From: Pseudomonas aylmerensis
GTDB taxonomy: Bacteria; Pseudomonadota; Gammaproteobacteria; Pseudomonadales; Pseudomonadaceae
Direction of reading: 5' to 3'
Assembly: GCF_001702265.1 (NCBI RefSeq)
Contig: NZ_MAUE01000045.1
Coordinates: 310,001 to 374,000 of the forward strand
Length of the DNA: 64,000 nt
The notes under the pieces were generated by a model, which saw nothing but the letters and a program-made list of their open reading frames with translations, was not told the DNA's origin and ran no database searches. Both the position numbers and the translations under genes were made by a program. This document shows positions 16,928-25,286 of the stretch, one piece after another; the first letter of the stretch is position 1; every line of letters begins with the position of its first letter.

Positions 16928-17004
16928 GTCCATCCCTTTGTTACCTGCGTTTAAAACATCCATGTTTAAACTCCGTGCAGCGCAAGCTCTAGACTTGCAT
17001 GCAT

Positions 17005-17012
17005 AACAACAA
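17005..17012 (+). promoter_or_regulatory. CA motif (possible Hfq/Crc site) in the gtsA leader
   Basis: AACAACAA is a perfect AAYAAYAA motif immediately before the ribosome site AAGG of gtsA. Confidence 0.55.
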
Positions 17013-17026
17013 GAAAAGGTACTCAG

Positions 17027-18313
17027 ATGAACGCGATTAATCGCCTCGCCGTAGCTATTTCCGTTGCCTCGTTGTTTCCCCTCAGTGCTTTTGCCGCCGA
17101 CTCGAAAGGGACGGTTGAAGTTGTGCATTGGTGGACCTCGGGCGGTGAGAAAGCGGCTGTAGATGTCCTGAAGGCCCAAGTCGAGAAAGACGGTTTCACC
17201 TGGAAAGACGGTGCCGTTGCAGGTGGCGGTGGCGCCACGGCCATGACCGTGCTGAAAAGCCGCGCGGTTGCCGGCAACCCTCCAGGCGTCGCCCAGATCA
17301 AAGGTCCGGATATCCAGGAATGGGCCTCCACCGGTCTGCTCGACACCGACGTGCTCAAAGACGTCGCCAAAGAAGAGAAGTGGGACTCGCTGCTCGACAA
17401 GAAAGTCTCGGATACCGTGAAGTACGAAGGTGACTACGTCGCCGTCCCGGTCAACATCCACCGCGTGAACTGGCTGTGGATCAACCCGGAAGTCTTCAAG
17501 AAAGCCGGTATCACCAAAAACCCGACCACCCTCGAAGAATTCTATGCCGCCGGCGACAAGCTGAAGAAAGCCGGCTTCATTCCGCTCGCCCACGGTGGCC
17601 AACCGTGGCAGGACAGCACCGTGTTCGAAGCGGTAGTCCTGTCGGTGATGGGCGCCGATGGCTACAAGAAAGCCCTGGTTGACCTCGACAACGGCGCCCT
17701 GACCGGCCCGGAAATGGTCAAGGCCCTGACCGAGCTGAAGAAAGTCGCGACCTACATGGACGTCGACGGCAAAGGCCAGGACTGGAACCTGGAGGCGGGC
17801 AAGGTCATCAACGGCAAGGCCGGCATGCAGATCATGGGTGACTGGGCCAAGTCCGAATGGACCGCGGCCAAGAAAGTCGCCGGCAAGGACTATGAGTGCG
17901 TAGCCTTCCCAGGCACCGACAAGGCCTTCACCTACAACATCGACTCCCTGGCGGTGTTCAAGCAGAAAGACAAAGGCACTGCTGCCGGCCAGCAGGACAT
18001 CGCCAAAGTCGTGCTGGGTGAAAACTTCCAGAAAGTCTTCAGCATCAACAAGGGCTCGATCCCTGTTCGTACCGACATGCTCAATGAAATGGACAAGCTC
18101 GGCTTCGACTCCTGCGCCCAGACCGCTGCCAAGGACTTCCTGGCAGACGCCAAGACCGGCGGCCTGCAGCCAAGCATGGCGCACAACATGGCCACTACCC
18201 TGGCCGTGCAAGGCGCGTTCTTTGATGTCGTGACCAACTACATCAACGACCCGAAAGCCGACCCGGCCGACACCGCCAAGAAGTTGGGTGCTGCGATCAA
18301 GTCAGCCAAGTAA
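17027..18313 (+). CDS. gtsA: Glucose/mannose ABC transporter, periplasmic binding protein GtsA
   Basis: The 428-residue protein has a cleavable signal peptide (about residues 1-24, ending SAFAAD) and a family 1 solute-binding fold. VEVVHWWTSGGEK at the N-terminus is typical of sugar-binding proteins of this group. It captures glucose, and probably mannose, in the periplasm and delivers it to GtsBC. It heads the gtsABCD-oprB block. Control is suggested by the palindrome upstream and by the CA motif in the leader. A REPIN separates it from gtsB, consistent with extra stable gtsA mRNA. Confidence 0.93.
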   Translation: MNAINRLAVAISVASLFPLSAFAADSKGTVEVVHWWTSGGEKAAVDVLKAQVEKDGFTWKDGAVAGGGGATAMTVLKSRAVAGNPPGVAQIKGPDIQEWASTGLLDTDVLKDVAKEEKWDSLLDKKVSDTVKYEGDYVAVPVNIHRVNWLWINPEVFKKAGITKNPTTLEEFYAAGDKLKKAGFIPLAHGGQPWQDSTVFEAVVLSVMGADGYKKALVDLDNGALTGPEMVKALTELKKVATYMDVDGKGQDWNLEAGKVINGKAGMQIMGDWAKSEWTAAKKVAGKDYECVAFPGTDKAFTYNIDSLAVFKQKDKGTAAGQQDIAKVVLGENFQKVFSINKGSIPVRTDMLNEMDKLGFDSCAQTAAKDFLADAKTGGLQPSMAHNMATTLAVQGAFFDVVTNYINDPKADPADTAKKLGAAIKSAK

Positions 18314-18330
18314 GGCCTGGGAGCGGTTTT

Positions 18331-18416
18331 GTGGGAGTCGGGCTTGCCCGCGATGCAGGCAACTCGGTGTATCGGTTACACCGAGGTGATGCTATCGCAG
18401 GCAAGCCAGCTCCCAC
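18331..18416. repeat. REPIN between gtsA and gtsB
   Basis: GTGGGAGTCGGGCTTGCCCG on the left faces GCAAGCCAGCTCCCAC on the right, and the spacer holds the inner pair CTCGGTGTA/TACACCGAG. It lies inside the operon. Confidence 0.8.
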
Positions 18417-18477
18417 ACAAACCGCGCTCGACAAGAGACTCACCCTGTAGTCCTTTTTCCCTGTATTGGATTTCCCC

Positions 18478-19386
18478 ATGAGTTCTGTTGCTGTGTTCAG
18501 CAAAGCCTCGCCGTTCGATGCACTGCAGCGCTGGCTACCCAAACTGGTGCTGGCGCCCAGCATGTTCATCGTGCTGGTGGGCTTCTACGGCTACATCCTG
18601 TGGACGTTTGTACTCTCGTTCACCAATTCCACGTTCCTGCCGAGCTACAAATGGGCGGGCCTTGCGCAGTACGCGCGGTTGTTCGACAACGACCGCTGGT
18701 GGGTAGCGAGCAAGAACCTGGCTGTTTTCGGCGGGATGTTTATCGGCATCACCCTGGTGATCGGCGTGACCCTGGCGATTTTCCTCGACCAGAAGATCCG
18801 TCGCGAAGGCTTTATCCGCACCATCTACCTGTACCCGATGGCGCTCTCGATGATCGTCACCGGTACCGCCTGGAAATGGCTGCTCAACCCGGGCATGGGC
18901 CTGGACAAACTCCTGCGTGACTGGGGCTGGGAAGGTTTCCGCCTGGACTGGCTGATCGACCCGGACCGCGTGGTCTATTGCCTGGTCATCGCGGCCGTGT
19001 GGCAAGCCTCCGGTTTCATCATGGCGATGTTCCTCGCCGGCCTGCGCGGCGTTGATCAATCGATCATCCGTGCCGCGCAGATCGACGGCGCGAGCCTGCC
19101 GCGCATCTACTGGAGCGTGGTGCTGCCCAGCCTGCGTCCGGTGTTCTTCAGTGCGGTGATGATCCTGGCGCACATTGCGATCAAGAGCTTCGACCTGGTG
19201 GCGGCCATGACGGCCGGCGGCCCGGGCTACTCGTCCGACCTGCCGGCGATGTTCATGTACTCGTTCACCTTCAGCCGCGGCCAGATGGGCATGGGCTCGG
19301 CCAGTGCAATCCTGATGCTCGGTGCGATCCTCGCGATCATCGTGCCTTACCTCTACTCCGAGCTGAGGACCAAGCGTAATGACTAG
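18478..19386 (+). CDS. gtsB: Glucose/mannose ABC transporter permease GtsB
   Basis: The 302-residue inner-membrane protein has six predicted helices. The EAA loop that contacts the ATPase is seen around RAAQIDGASLPRIYWSVVLP. It forms the translocation pore with GtsC. The ATG at 18478 starts MSSVAVFSKAS; its ribosome site is weak (TTGGA). Its stop overlaps the start of gtsC by 8 bases, so the two are translationally coupled. Confidence 0.93.
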   Translation: MSSVAVFSKASPFDALQRWLPKLVLAPSMFIVLVGFYGYILWTFVLSFTNSTFLPSYKWAGLAQYARLFDNDRWWVASKNLAVFGGMFIGITLVIGVTLAIFLDQKIRREGFIRTIYLYPMALSMIVTGTAWKWLLNPGMGLDKLLRDWGWEGFRLDWLIDPDRVVYCLVIAAVWQASGFIMAMFLAGLRGVDQSIIRAAQIDGASLPRIYWSVVLPSLRPVFFSAVMILAHIAIKSFDLVAAMTAGGPGYSSDLPAMFMYSFTFSRGQMGMGSASAILMLGAILAIIVPYLYSELRTKRND

Positions 19387-20224
19387 TCTCGCTTCCAAAC
19401 CTGCCATCAGCCTGAGCCGCATCGCGATCTACGCGGTGCTGATCTTCGCCGTGCTGCTGTACCTGGTACCGCTGGTGGTGATGCTGCTGACCAGCTTCAA
19501 GACCCCGGAAGACATCAGCACCGGCAACCTGCTGAGCTGGCCGACCGTGGTCACCGGTATCGGCTGGGTCAAGGCCTGGGCCACGGTGGACGGTTACTTC
19601 TGGAACTCGATCAAGATCACCGTGCCTGCCGTGCTGATCTCCACCGCCATCGGTGCGTTGAACGGCTACGTGCTGTCCTTCTGGCGGTTCAAGGGGTCGC
19701 AGCTGTTCTTCGGCCTGCTGTTGTTCGGCTGCTTCCTGCCGTTCCAGACCGTGCTGCTGCCGGCGTCGTTCACCCTCGGCAAGATGGGCCTGGCCAGCAC
19801 CACCACCGGCCTGGTGTTTGTCCACGTGGTCTACGGATTGGCGTTTACTACACTGTTCTTCCGTAACTACTACGTGAGCATTCCGGATGCGCTGATCAAG
19901 GCCGCACGCCTGGATGGTGCGGGATTCTTCACCATCTTCCGTCAGATCATTCTGCCGATGTCGACCCCGATCATCATGGTCTGCCTGATCTGGCAGTTCA
20001 CCCAGATCTGGAACGACTTCCTGTTCGGTGTGGTGTTCTCCAGCGGCGACTCCCAGCCCATCACGGTGGCGCTGAACAACCTGGTCAACACCAGCACCGG
20101 GGCCAAGGAATATAACGTGGATATGGCGGCGGCGATGATCGCCGGGCTGCCGACCCTGCTGGTCTATGTGATCGCAGGCAAGTATTTCGTGCGCGGCCTC
20201 ACGGCCGGCGCGGTCAAGGGGTAA
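19379..20224 (+). CDS. gtsC: Glucose/mannose ABC transporter permease GtsC
   Basis: The 281-residue permease is of the MalG type with six helices and an EAA loop (KAARLDGAGFFTIFRQIILP). It pairs with GtsB. The start overlaps the gtsB stop, and gtsD begins 2 bases after its stop. The C-terminus FVRGLTAGAVKG is typical of MalG-like sugar permeases. Confidence 0.93.
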   Translation: MTSLASKPAISLSRIAIYAVLIFAVLLYLVPLVVMLLTSFKTPEDISTGNLLSWPTVVTGIGWVKAWATVDGYFWNSIKITVPAVLISTAIGALNGYVLSFWRFKGSQLFFGLLLFGCFLPFQTVLLPASFTLGKMGLASTTTGLVFVHVVYGLAFTTLFFRNYYVSIPDALIKAARLDGAGFFTIFRQIILPMSTPIIMVCLIWQFTQIWNDFLFGVVFSSGDSQPITVALNNLVNTSTGAKEYNVDMAAAMIAGLPTLLVYVIAGKYFVRGLTAGAVKG

Positions 20225-20226
20225 TC

Positions 20227-21387
20227 ATGGCTACGCTTGAACTTCGCAATGTAAACAAGACCTATGGCGCCGGCCTGCCCGACACCTTGAAGAACATCGA
20301 ACTGTCGATCAAGGAAGGCGAATTCCTGATCCTGGTCGGCCCTTCGGGTTGCGGCAAATCCACGCTGATGAACTGCATCGCCGGCCTTGAGACCATCACC
20401 GGCGGCGCGATCATGATCGGCGACCAGGATGTGAGTGGCATGAGCCCCAAGGATCGCGACATCGCCATGGTGTTCCAGTCCTACGCGCTGTACCCGACCA
20501 TGAGCGTGCGCGAGAACATCGAGTTCGGCCTGAAAATCCGCAAGATGCCCCAGGCGGATATCGACGCTGAAGTGGCGCGCGTGGCCAAGCTGCTGCAGAT
20601 CGAACACTTGCTCAACCGCAAGCCGGGCCAACTGTCCGGCGGCCAGCAACAGCGCGTGGCGATGGGCCGTGCCCTGGCGCGTCGGCCGAAGATCTACCTG
20701 TTCGACGAACCGCTGTCCAACCTCGACGCCAAGCTGCGCGTCGAGATGCGCACCGAAATGAAACTGATGCACCAGCGCCTCAAGACCACCACGGTCTACG
20801 TGACCCACGACCAGATCGAAGCAATGACCCTGGGCGACAAGGTCGCGGTGATGAAGGACGGCATCATCCAGCAGTTCGGCACGCCGAAAGAGATCTACAA
20901 CAACCCGGCCAACCAGTTCGTGGCGAGCTTCATCGGTTCACCGCCGATGAACTTCGTGCCCCTGCGCCTGCAACGCAAGGACGGTCGCCTGGTAGCCCTG
21001 CTCGACAGCGGCCAGGCCCGTTGCGAGCTGGCGCTCAACGTGACGGATGCCGGCCTGGAAGACCGCGACGTGATCCTGGGCTTGCGTCCGGAGCAGATCA
21101 TGTTGGCGGCGGGCGAGGGCGACGCTGCCTCGAGCATTCGTGCCGAAGTCCAGGTGACCGAGCCGACCGGCCCGGACACCCTGGTGTTCGTGCAACTCAA
21201 TGACACCAAGGTCTGCTGCCGCCTGGCGCCCGACGTGGCGCCGCAGGTGGGCGAGACCCTGACCCTGCAATTCGATCCGGCCAAGGTATTGCTGTTCGAT
21301 GCCAAGACGGGCGAGCGCCTGGGCACTGCTGCTGCGTTGCCAGCACAGGGGCATGCCGACAACGTGGCCCAGTTCAAGGGTCGATGA
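20227..21387 (+). CDS. gtsD: Glucose/mannose ABC transporter ATPase GtsD
   Basis: The 386-residue protein is a MalK/UgpC-type ATPase. Walker A is GPSGCGKST, the signature is LSGGQQQR, Walker B is LFDEPLSNLD, and the H-loop is VTHDQ. The C-terminal third is a TOBE-type regulatory domain with FIGSPPMNF. It powers GtsBC from the cytosolic side. It is the last transporter gene before an 85-bp A/T-rich gap and oprB. Confidence 0.93.
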   Translation: MATLELRNVNKTYGAGLPDTLKNIELSIKEGEFLILVGPSGCGKSTLMNCIAGLETITGGAIMIGDQDVSGMSPKDRDIAMVFQSYALYPTMSVRENIEFGLKIRKMPQADIDAEVARVAKLLQIEHLLNRKPGQLSGGQQQRVAMGRALARRPKIYLFDEPLSNLDAKLRVEMRTEMKLMHQRLKTTTVYVTHDQIEAMTLGDKVAVMKDGIIQQFGTPKEIYNNPANQFVASFIGSPPMNFVPLRLQRKDGRLVALLDSGQARCELALNVTDAGLEDRDVILGLRPEQIMLAAGEGDAASSIRAEVQVTEPTGPDTLVFVQLNDTKVCCRLAPDVAPQVGETLTLQFDPAKVLLFDAKTGERLGTAAALPAQGHADNVAQFKGR

Positions 21388-21445
21388 AAAATATAAGTTG
21401 TTGTTTTTGTTAAAAAAAGTAAACCGCGTTAGATAAAAACAGTTT

Positions 21446-21456
21446 AATAACAATAA
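21446..21456 (+). promoter_or_regulatory. Overlapping CA motifs (possible Hfq/Crc site) before oprB
   Basis: AATAACAATAA contains two overlapping AAYAAYAA matches, 17 bases before the oprB start and next to its ribosome site. Confidence 0.55.
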
Positions 21457-21472
21457 AGACGAGGATGTAGGG

Positions 21473-22819
21473 ATGAAAAAGCAGCACAACAACACTCGGC
21501 TGATCTGCCAACTGTCAGCAGCAGCAGCCCTTGTATTGTCCGCCAATGCGATGGCGGCCGATGCATTCAGCGCCGATTCCAAGTGGATGACCGGTGATTG
21601 GGGCGGTGAACGTACCAAGCTGATCGAGCAAGGTATCGACATCAAGGCGGATTACGTAGGGGAAGTCGGTGGCAACCTGCACGGTGGCTACAACAACGAC
21701 AAAACTGCCCGTTACGCTGACCAGTTCGGTCTGGGCGTAGCACTGGATCTGCAAAAGCTGTGGGGCTGGGATAACACCCAGGCCAAGATCCAACTGACCA
21801 ATCGTAATGGCTACAACATCTCCAATGACCGCATTGGCGATCCGCGTGCCGGCACCTTGAGTTCGTCTCAAGAAGTGTATGGCCGTGGCCACATGGTGCG
21901 TCTGACCCAGTTCTGGATCCAGCACCAGATGTTCGACAACAAGCTGGATGTGAAGCTCGGTTACTTCGGTGAAGGCGAAGACTTCAACACCTTCCCATGC
22001 GACTTCCAGAACCTGTCGTTCTGTGGCTCCCAGGTCGGTAACTATGTGAACACCTGGTACAACTGGCCCGTCAGCCAGGCTGCGATCCGCGTGAAGTACA
22101 ACATCACGCCTGAGCTGTATGCACAAATCGGTGCCTACAACCAGAACCCATCGCAGCTGGACCACGGCAACGGCTTCAAACTCAGCGGCAGCGGCACCAA
22201 GGGCACCGTGATTCCGGTGGAATTGGTCTGGTCGCCTAAGGTCAATAACCTGCCGGGCGAATACCGTGTGGGTTACTACAAAAGCGCCGCCGATGCGCCG
22301 GATGTCCGTGAAGACATCAATGGCAACGACGCTGCAACTACTGGCCAGCCGTACCGTACCCGCAGCAGCAAGAAAGGCTACTGGTTCGTTGCGCAACAGC
22401 AACTCACCACCCATAACGGCGACGCCTCCCGTGGCCTGAACATCGCGGCCAACGCGACCTTCCACGACAAGGAAACCAACCTGGTCGATAACTACCAGTC
22501 GATCATGCTGGTGTACAAGGGCCCATTCGACGCGCGTCCAAAAGATGACGTCGGCATTGGCGCTGCGCGTCTGCACGTCAACAGTGACGTGAAGAAAAAC
22601 GCCGAGCTGCTGAACGAAGACGGTGGTTTCACCGACTACAGCCAGGCCGGTTACTCGCCACTGCGGACCACCGAGTACAACTACGAAATCAACTACGGCT
22701 TCCACGTGACCAACTGGCTGACCGTGCGTCCCAACCTGCAATACGTTGCCCACCCGGGTGGCGTGGACAAAGTCGACAACGCGTTGGTAGCCGGCCTGAA
22801 AATCCAGTCTACGTTCTAA
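21473..22819 (+). CDS. oprB: Carbohydrate-selective porin OprB
   Basis: The 448-residue outer-membrane protein has a signal peptide ending near SANAMAADAF. A barrel domain of the OprB family follows, rich in aromatic girdle strands and beginning WMTGDWGGERTKLIEQGI. It ends in Phe, as outer-membrane barrels usually do. It lets glucose and other sugars cross the outer membrane toward GtsA. It is placed directly after gtsD. A clear terminator follows. Confidence 0.94.
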   Translation: MKKQHNNTRLICQLSAAAALVLSANAMAADAFSADSKWMTGDWGGERTKLIEQGIDIKADYVGEVGGNLHGGYNNDKTARYADQFGLGVALDLQKLWGWDNTQAKIQLTNRNGYNISNDRIGDPRAGTLSSSQEVYGRGHMVRLTQFWIQHQMFDNKLDVKLGYFGEGEDFNTFPCDFQNLSFCGSQVGNYVNTWYNWPVSQAAIRVKYNITPELYAQIGAYNQNPSQLDHGNGFKLSGSGTKGTVIPVELVWSPKVNNLPGEYRVGYYKSAADAPDVREDINGNDAATTGQPYRTRSSKKGYWFVAQQQLTTHNGDASRGLNIAANATFHDKETNLVDNYQSIMLVYKGPFDARPKDDVGIGAARLHVNSDVKKNAELLNEDGGFTDYSQAGYSPLRTTEYNYEINYGFHVTNWLTVRPNLQYVAHPGGVDKVDNALVAGLKIQSTF

Positions 22820-22857
22820 CGCTGTTGCGATAAGCTCCTTCTCTCTGTGCGCATTTT

Positions 22858-22887
22858 GCGGGTAGCCATGGCTATCCGCTTTTTTTT
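22858..22887 (+). terminator. Rho-independent terminator after oprB
   Basis: GCGGGTAGCC and GGCTATCCGC form a 10-bp stem with a 2-base loop opening, followed by eight T residues. Confidence 0.9.
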
Positions 22888-22898
22888 GGGAGATGGCA

Positions 22899-22930
22899 CC
22901 TGTAGGCGCCGGCAAGCCAGCGCCTACAGG
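22899..22930. repeat. Single REP-like hairpin
   Basis: CCTGTAGGCGC and GCGCCTACAGG are perfect 11-bp arms around CGGCAAGCCA. The same hairpin type overlaps the end of the ammonia-lyase-like gene near 50927. Confidence 0.7.
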
Positions 22931-22970
22931 CAAGGGCGCATTTCAGACATGATTTTCAGGACCGTGGCAC

Positions 22971-23816
22971 ATGCATGAGCATCCGCTGCAACGTTTTTTC
23001 AAATCCCTGCGCGAACGTCCGGTGTTCGCCTGGGAGCGCTTTCAGATGCGCGACGTGTTGGTGATCGACCATCCGCTGTGCCAGGCGGTGTTCAGTCGCC
23101 AGGGCGCGCAGCTGTTGCATTTTCAGCCGCGCGGGCAGAAGCCCTGGCTGTGGTGCGCGGCCAAGTGGCCGCAAGTCGGTGCCATCCGTGGTGGTGTGCC
23201 GGTGTGCTGGCCCTGGTATGGCCGGCATCCCAGTGAGAACGCGTGGCCGTCCCATGGCTGGGCGCGGTTGATCGACTGGAAACTGCTCGACAGCAGCACC
23301 GACGACGACGGCGTGCGCCTGCACTGGCAATTGCAGTTGTGCGACTGGCAGGTCGACCTGCACGCGCACCTGGGCGACACCCTGGAACTGCGCCTGAGCA
23401 CCGAGCATCAGGACGAACTGCCGTGCCAGCTGAGCCATGCTTTGCATGCTTACTGGCGTATTGGTCACGTCGACGAGATAGCGCTGTCTGGGCTCGACGG
23501 TGCGCACGGTTACGACCAACTCAATCGCCAGGTGTGCCAGCAGGAGGGCGAGTTGCGCGTGGAGGGCGGATGCCAACGGGTGTTTCAGCACGAGGGCGAA
23601 TTGCACCTCAAGGACCACGCCTGGCAGCGCGAACTGTGCATCGACACCGGCGACAGCGCCGACACCGTGGTCTGGCACCCAGGCAGCCGGCCGCTGCTGG
23701 GGGTGAGCTTCAATGAGGCGGCGGGGTTTGTGTGTGTGGAGTCGGCAATGGCCGGGGCCAGCCTGGCGCCGGGGGAGCGGGCGCATTTGAGCCTGCAGGC
23801 CAGGGCTGGGGCCTGA
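22971..23816 (+). CDS. D-hexose-6-phosphate mutarotase (YeaD-like)
   Basis: The 281-residue cytosolic enzyme belongs to the aldose 1-epimerase superfamily and is predicted to interconvert the anomers of glucose 6-phosphate. Recognisable pieces are RGGVPVCWPWYGRHP near residue 70, LSHALHAYWRIG with its active-site His, and VVWHPGSRPL. It lies between oprB and hexR-zwf, so it can supply the beta anomer used by Zwf. ATG at 22971 is the first start after the oprB REP hairpin. Confidence 0.87.
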   Translation: MHEHPLQRFFKSLRERPVFAWERFQMRDVLVIDHPLCQAVFSRQGAQLLHFQPRGQKPWLWCAAKWPQVGAIRGGVPVCWPWYGRHPSENAWPSHGWARLIDWKLLDSSTDDDGVRLHWQLQLCDWQVDLHAHLGDTLELRLSTEHQDELPCQLSHALHAYWRIGHVDEIALSGLDGAHGYDQLNRQVCQQEGELRVEGGCQRVFQHEGELHLKDHAWQRELCIDTGDSADTVVWHPGSRPLLGVSFNEAAGFVCVESAMAGASLAPGERAHLSLQARAGA

Positions 23817-23834
23817 AGTGAGTGCGGGTGTGTT

Positions 23835-24192
23835 TGTGGTGAGCTGACTAATTGTGGTGAACAGGTTTTTTAAGGTGAGCGTGCCTGTAGTGGTGAACAG
23901 GCTTCTTGTGGTGAGCGCGCTTGTTGTGGTGAGCGGGCTTGCACCCGCGTTGGGGCGCGAAGCGGCCCTAAAACCTGAGAACCTGATCTACCTGAAGGAT
24001 CGCGGTGGTCTTGCTGGGGCTGCTGCGCAGCCCAACGCGGGGCAAGCCCGCTCGCCACAAGGAGCCCACATGCCACAGCAGTCCCACATGCCACAAGAAG
24101 CTCACATGCCACAGCAGTCCCACATGGCACAAGAAGCTCACATGCCACAGCGGTCCCACATGGCACAAGAAGCCCGCATGCCACAACAATCC
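23835..24192. repeat. Mirrored 18-bp tandem arrays flanking a REPIN-like hairpin
   Basis: Six consecutive 18-bp units fill 23835-23942; the clearest are TGTGGTGAGCGCGCTTGT and TGTGGTGAGCGGGCTTGC. A central inverted repeat runs 23925-24060, with GCCCC-type arms and an inner region around CCTGAGAACCTGATCTACC. On the right, 24049-24192 holds eight 18-bp units in the opposite orientation, such as CACATGCCACAAGAAGCT alternating with CACATGCCACAGCAGTCC. So the end sequence of the hairpin element has been amplified outward on both sides. The whole 390-bp gap between the mutarotase and hexR stops is this structure. Confidence 0.8.
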
Positions 24193-24206
24193 CGCTGGTG
24201 CAGGCC

Positions 24207-25076
24207 TTAGTTGAACTCATCCCCCACCGGATACCGGCTGTCATTCAAGCTTTCTTTGATCTTGCGCAGGTGCGGTTGGAAATCCACCCCGCGACGCAAG
24301 GTCATGCCAGTAGCCAGCACATCCAGCACGGTCAACTGAATGATGCGCGACGTCATCGGCATGTAGATGTCGGTGTCTTCCGGCAGGGGAATGTTCAGGC
24401 TCACCGTACTGGCCTTGGCCAGGGGCGAGTTCTCGGCCGTCACGCCCAGCACCGAAGCGCCGTTTTCGCGGGCGATACGCGCCACTTCCACCAGCTCGCG
24501 GGTGCGCCCGGTGTAGGAAATGATCACGAACAGCTCGCCTGTGTGCGCCACCGAGGCGATCATGCGTTGCATCAGCACGTCGGCATGGGCGGTAACGGCC
24601 AGGTTGAAGCGGAAAAACTTGTGCAGCGCATCCATGGCCACCGGCGCCGAAGCGCCCAGGCCGAAGAAGTGGATCTGCCGCGCCTGGATCAACAAATCCA
24701 CGGCCTTGCTGATCAGGGCCGGGTCCAGCGCCTGGCAGGCGCTGTCCAGGGACGCAATGGCACTGCCAAAGATCTTCTGGGTGTAGGCCTCAGGGTTATC
24801 ATCGGCCTCCACGGCGCGGCTGACGTAGGCCGCGCCGCTGGCCAGGCTTTGCGCCAGTTGCAATTTAAGTTCAGGGTAACCACTGACGCCGAATGAACGG
24901 CAGAAGCGGTTGACCGTCGGTTCACTGACCGAGGCGGCCTGGGCGAGGGCTGCGATCGAGAAGCGGGTGGCCTGCTGCGGGTTGAGCAGGATGACTTCAG
25001 CGACTTTACGCTCGGCCTTGTTCAATTCTTCGAGGCGGTTCCGGATCTGTTCCAGAAGATTTCGCACGCGGTCCAT
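24207..25076 (-). CDS. hexR: Transcriptional repressor HexR (RpiR family)
   Basis: The 289-residue regulator has an N-terminal RpiR helix-turn-helix (FSIAALAQAASVSEPTVNRFCRSFG, about residues 38-63) and a C-terminal SIS sugar-phosphate domain (about 125-255, with FFGLGASAPVAMDA and ISYTGRTRE). In Pseudomonas it represses zwf-pgl-eda, edd-glk and gap-1, and is released by the Entner-Doudoroff intermediate KDPG. It is divergent from zwf, with a palindrome in the shared 210-bp region. Confidence 0.95.
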   Translation of the reverse strand: MDRVRNLLEQIRNRLEELNKAERKVAEVILLNPQQATRFSIAALAQAASVSEPTVNRFCRSFGVSGYPELKLQLAQSLASGAAYVSRAVEADDNPEAYTQKIFGSAIASLDSACQALDPALISKAVDLLIQARQIHFFGLGASAPVAMDALHKFFRFNLAVTAHADVLMQRMIASVAHTGELFVIISYTGRTRELVEVARIARENGASVLGVTAENSPLAKASTVSLNIPLPEDTDIYMPMTSRIIQLTVLDVLATGMTLRRGVDFQPHLRKIKESLNDSRYPVGDEFN

Positions 25077-25205
25077 TCAGTCTTTCCTTCGGGCGACGAT
25101 GCAAATAAAGGGTGGCAACCAATCGACGAGTGGCCCTTTGCGGTGGCCTATCCTACTGAGGGTAGCTGAACACCACCACTCGGAATGCGTATTTCGGGAA
25201 AATGT

Positions 25206-25221
25206 TGTGGTTATTACTACA
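25206..25221. promoter_or_regulatory. Candidate HexR operator
   Basis: TGTGGTTATTACTACA is a 16-bp imperfect palindrome (TGTNGTNATNACNACA) midway between hexR and zwf. It resembles published HexR half-sites (TGTARTW/AYTACA). Confidence 0.6.
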
Positions 25222-25286
25222 TTTTTCCTTGAGTGATGCCTTGAAAAAAGGTATTTGTAGCTTAACTTGATAAAAGAACAAACATC

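Noticed and set aside
24049..24192. Possible CRISPR array
   Set aside because: The 18-bp units are contiguous with no unique spacers, and no cas genes are present.
23854..24210. Open frame encoding a signal-like N-terminus and HMPQQS/HMPQEA hexapeptide repeats
   Set aside because: It runs straight through the 18-bp tandem arrays and the hairpin element. The repeats stay open only because 18 is a multiple of 3. There is no ribosome site, and the repetitive DNA explains the frame.
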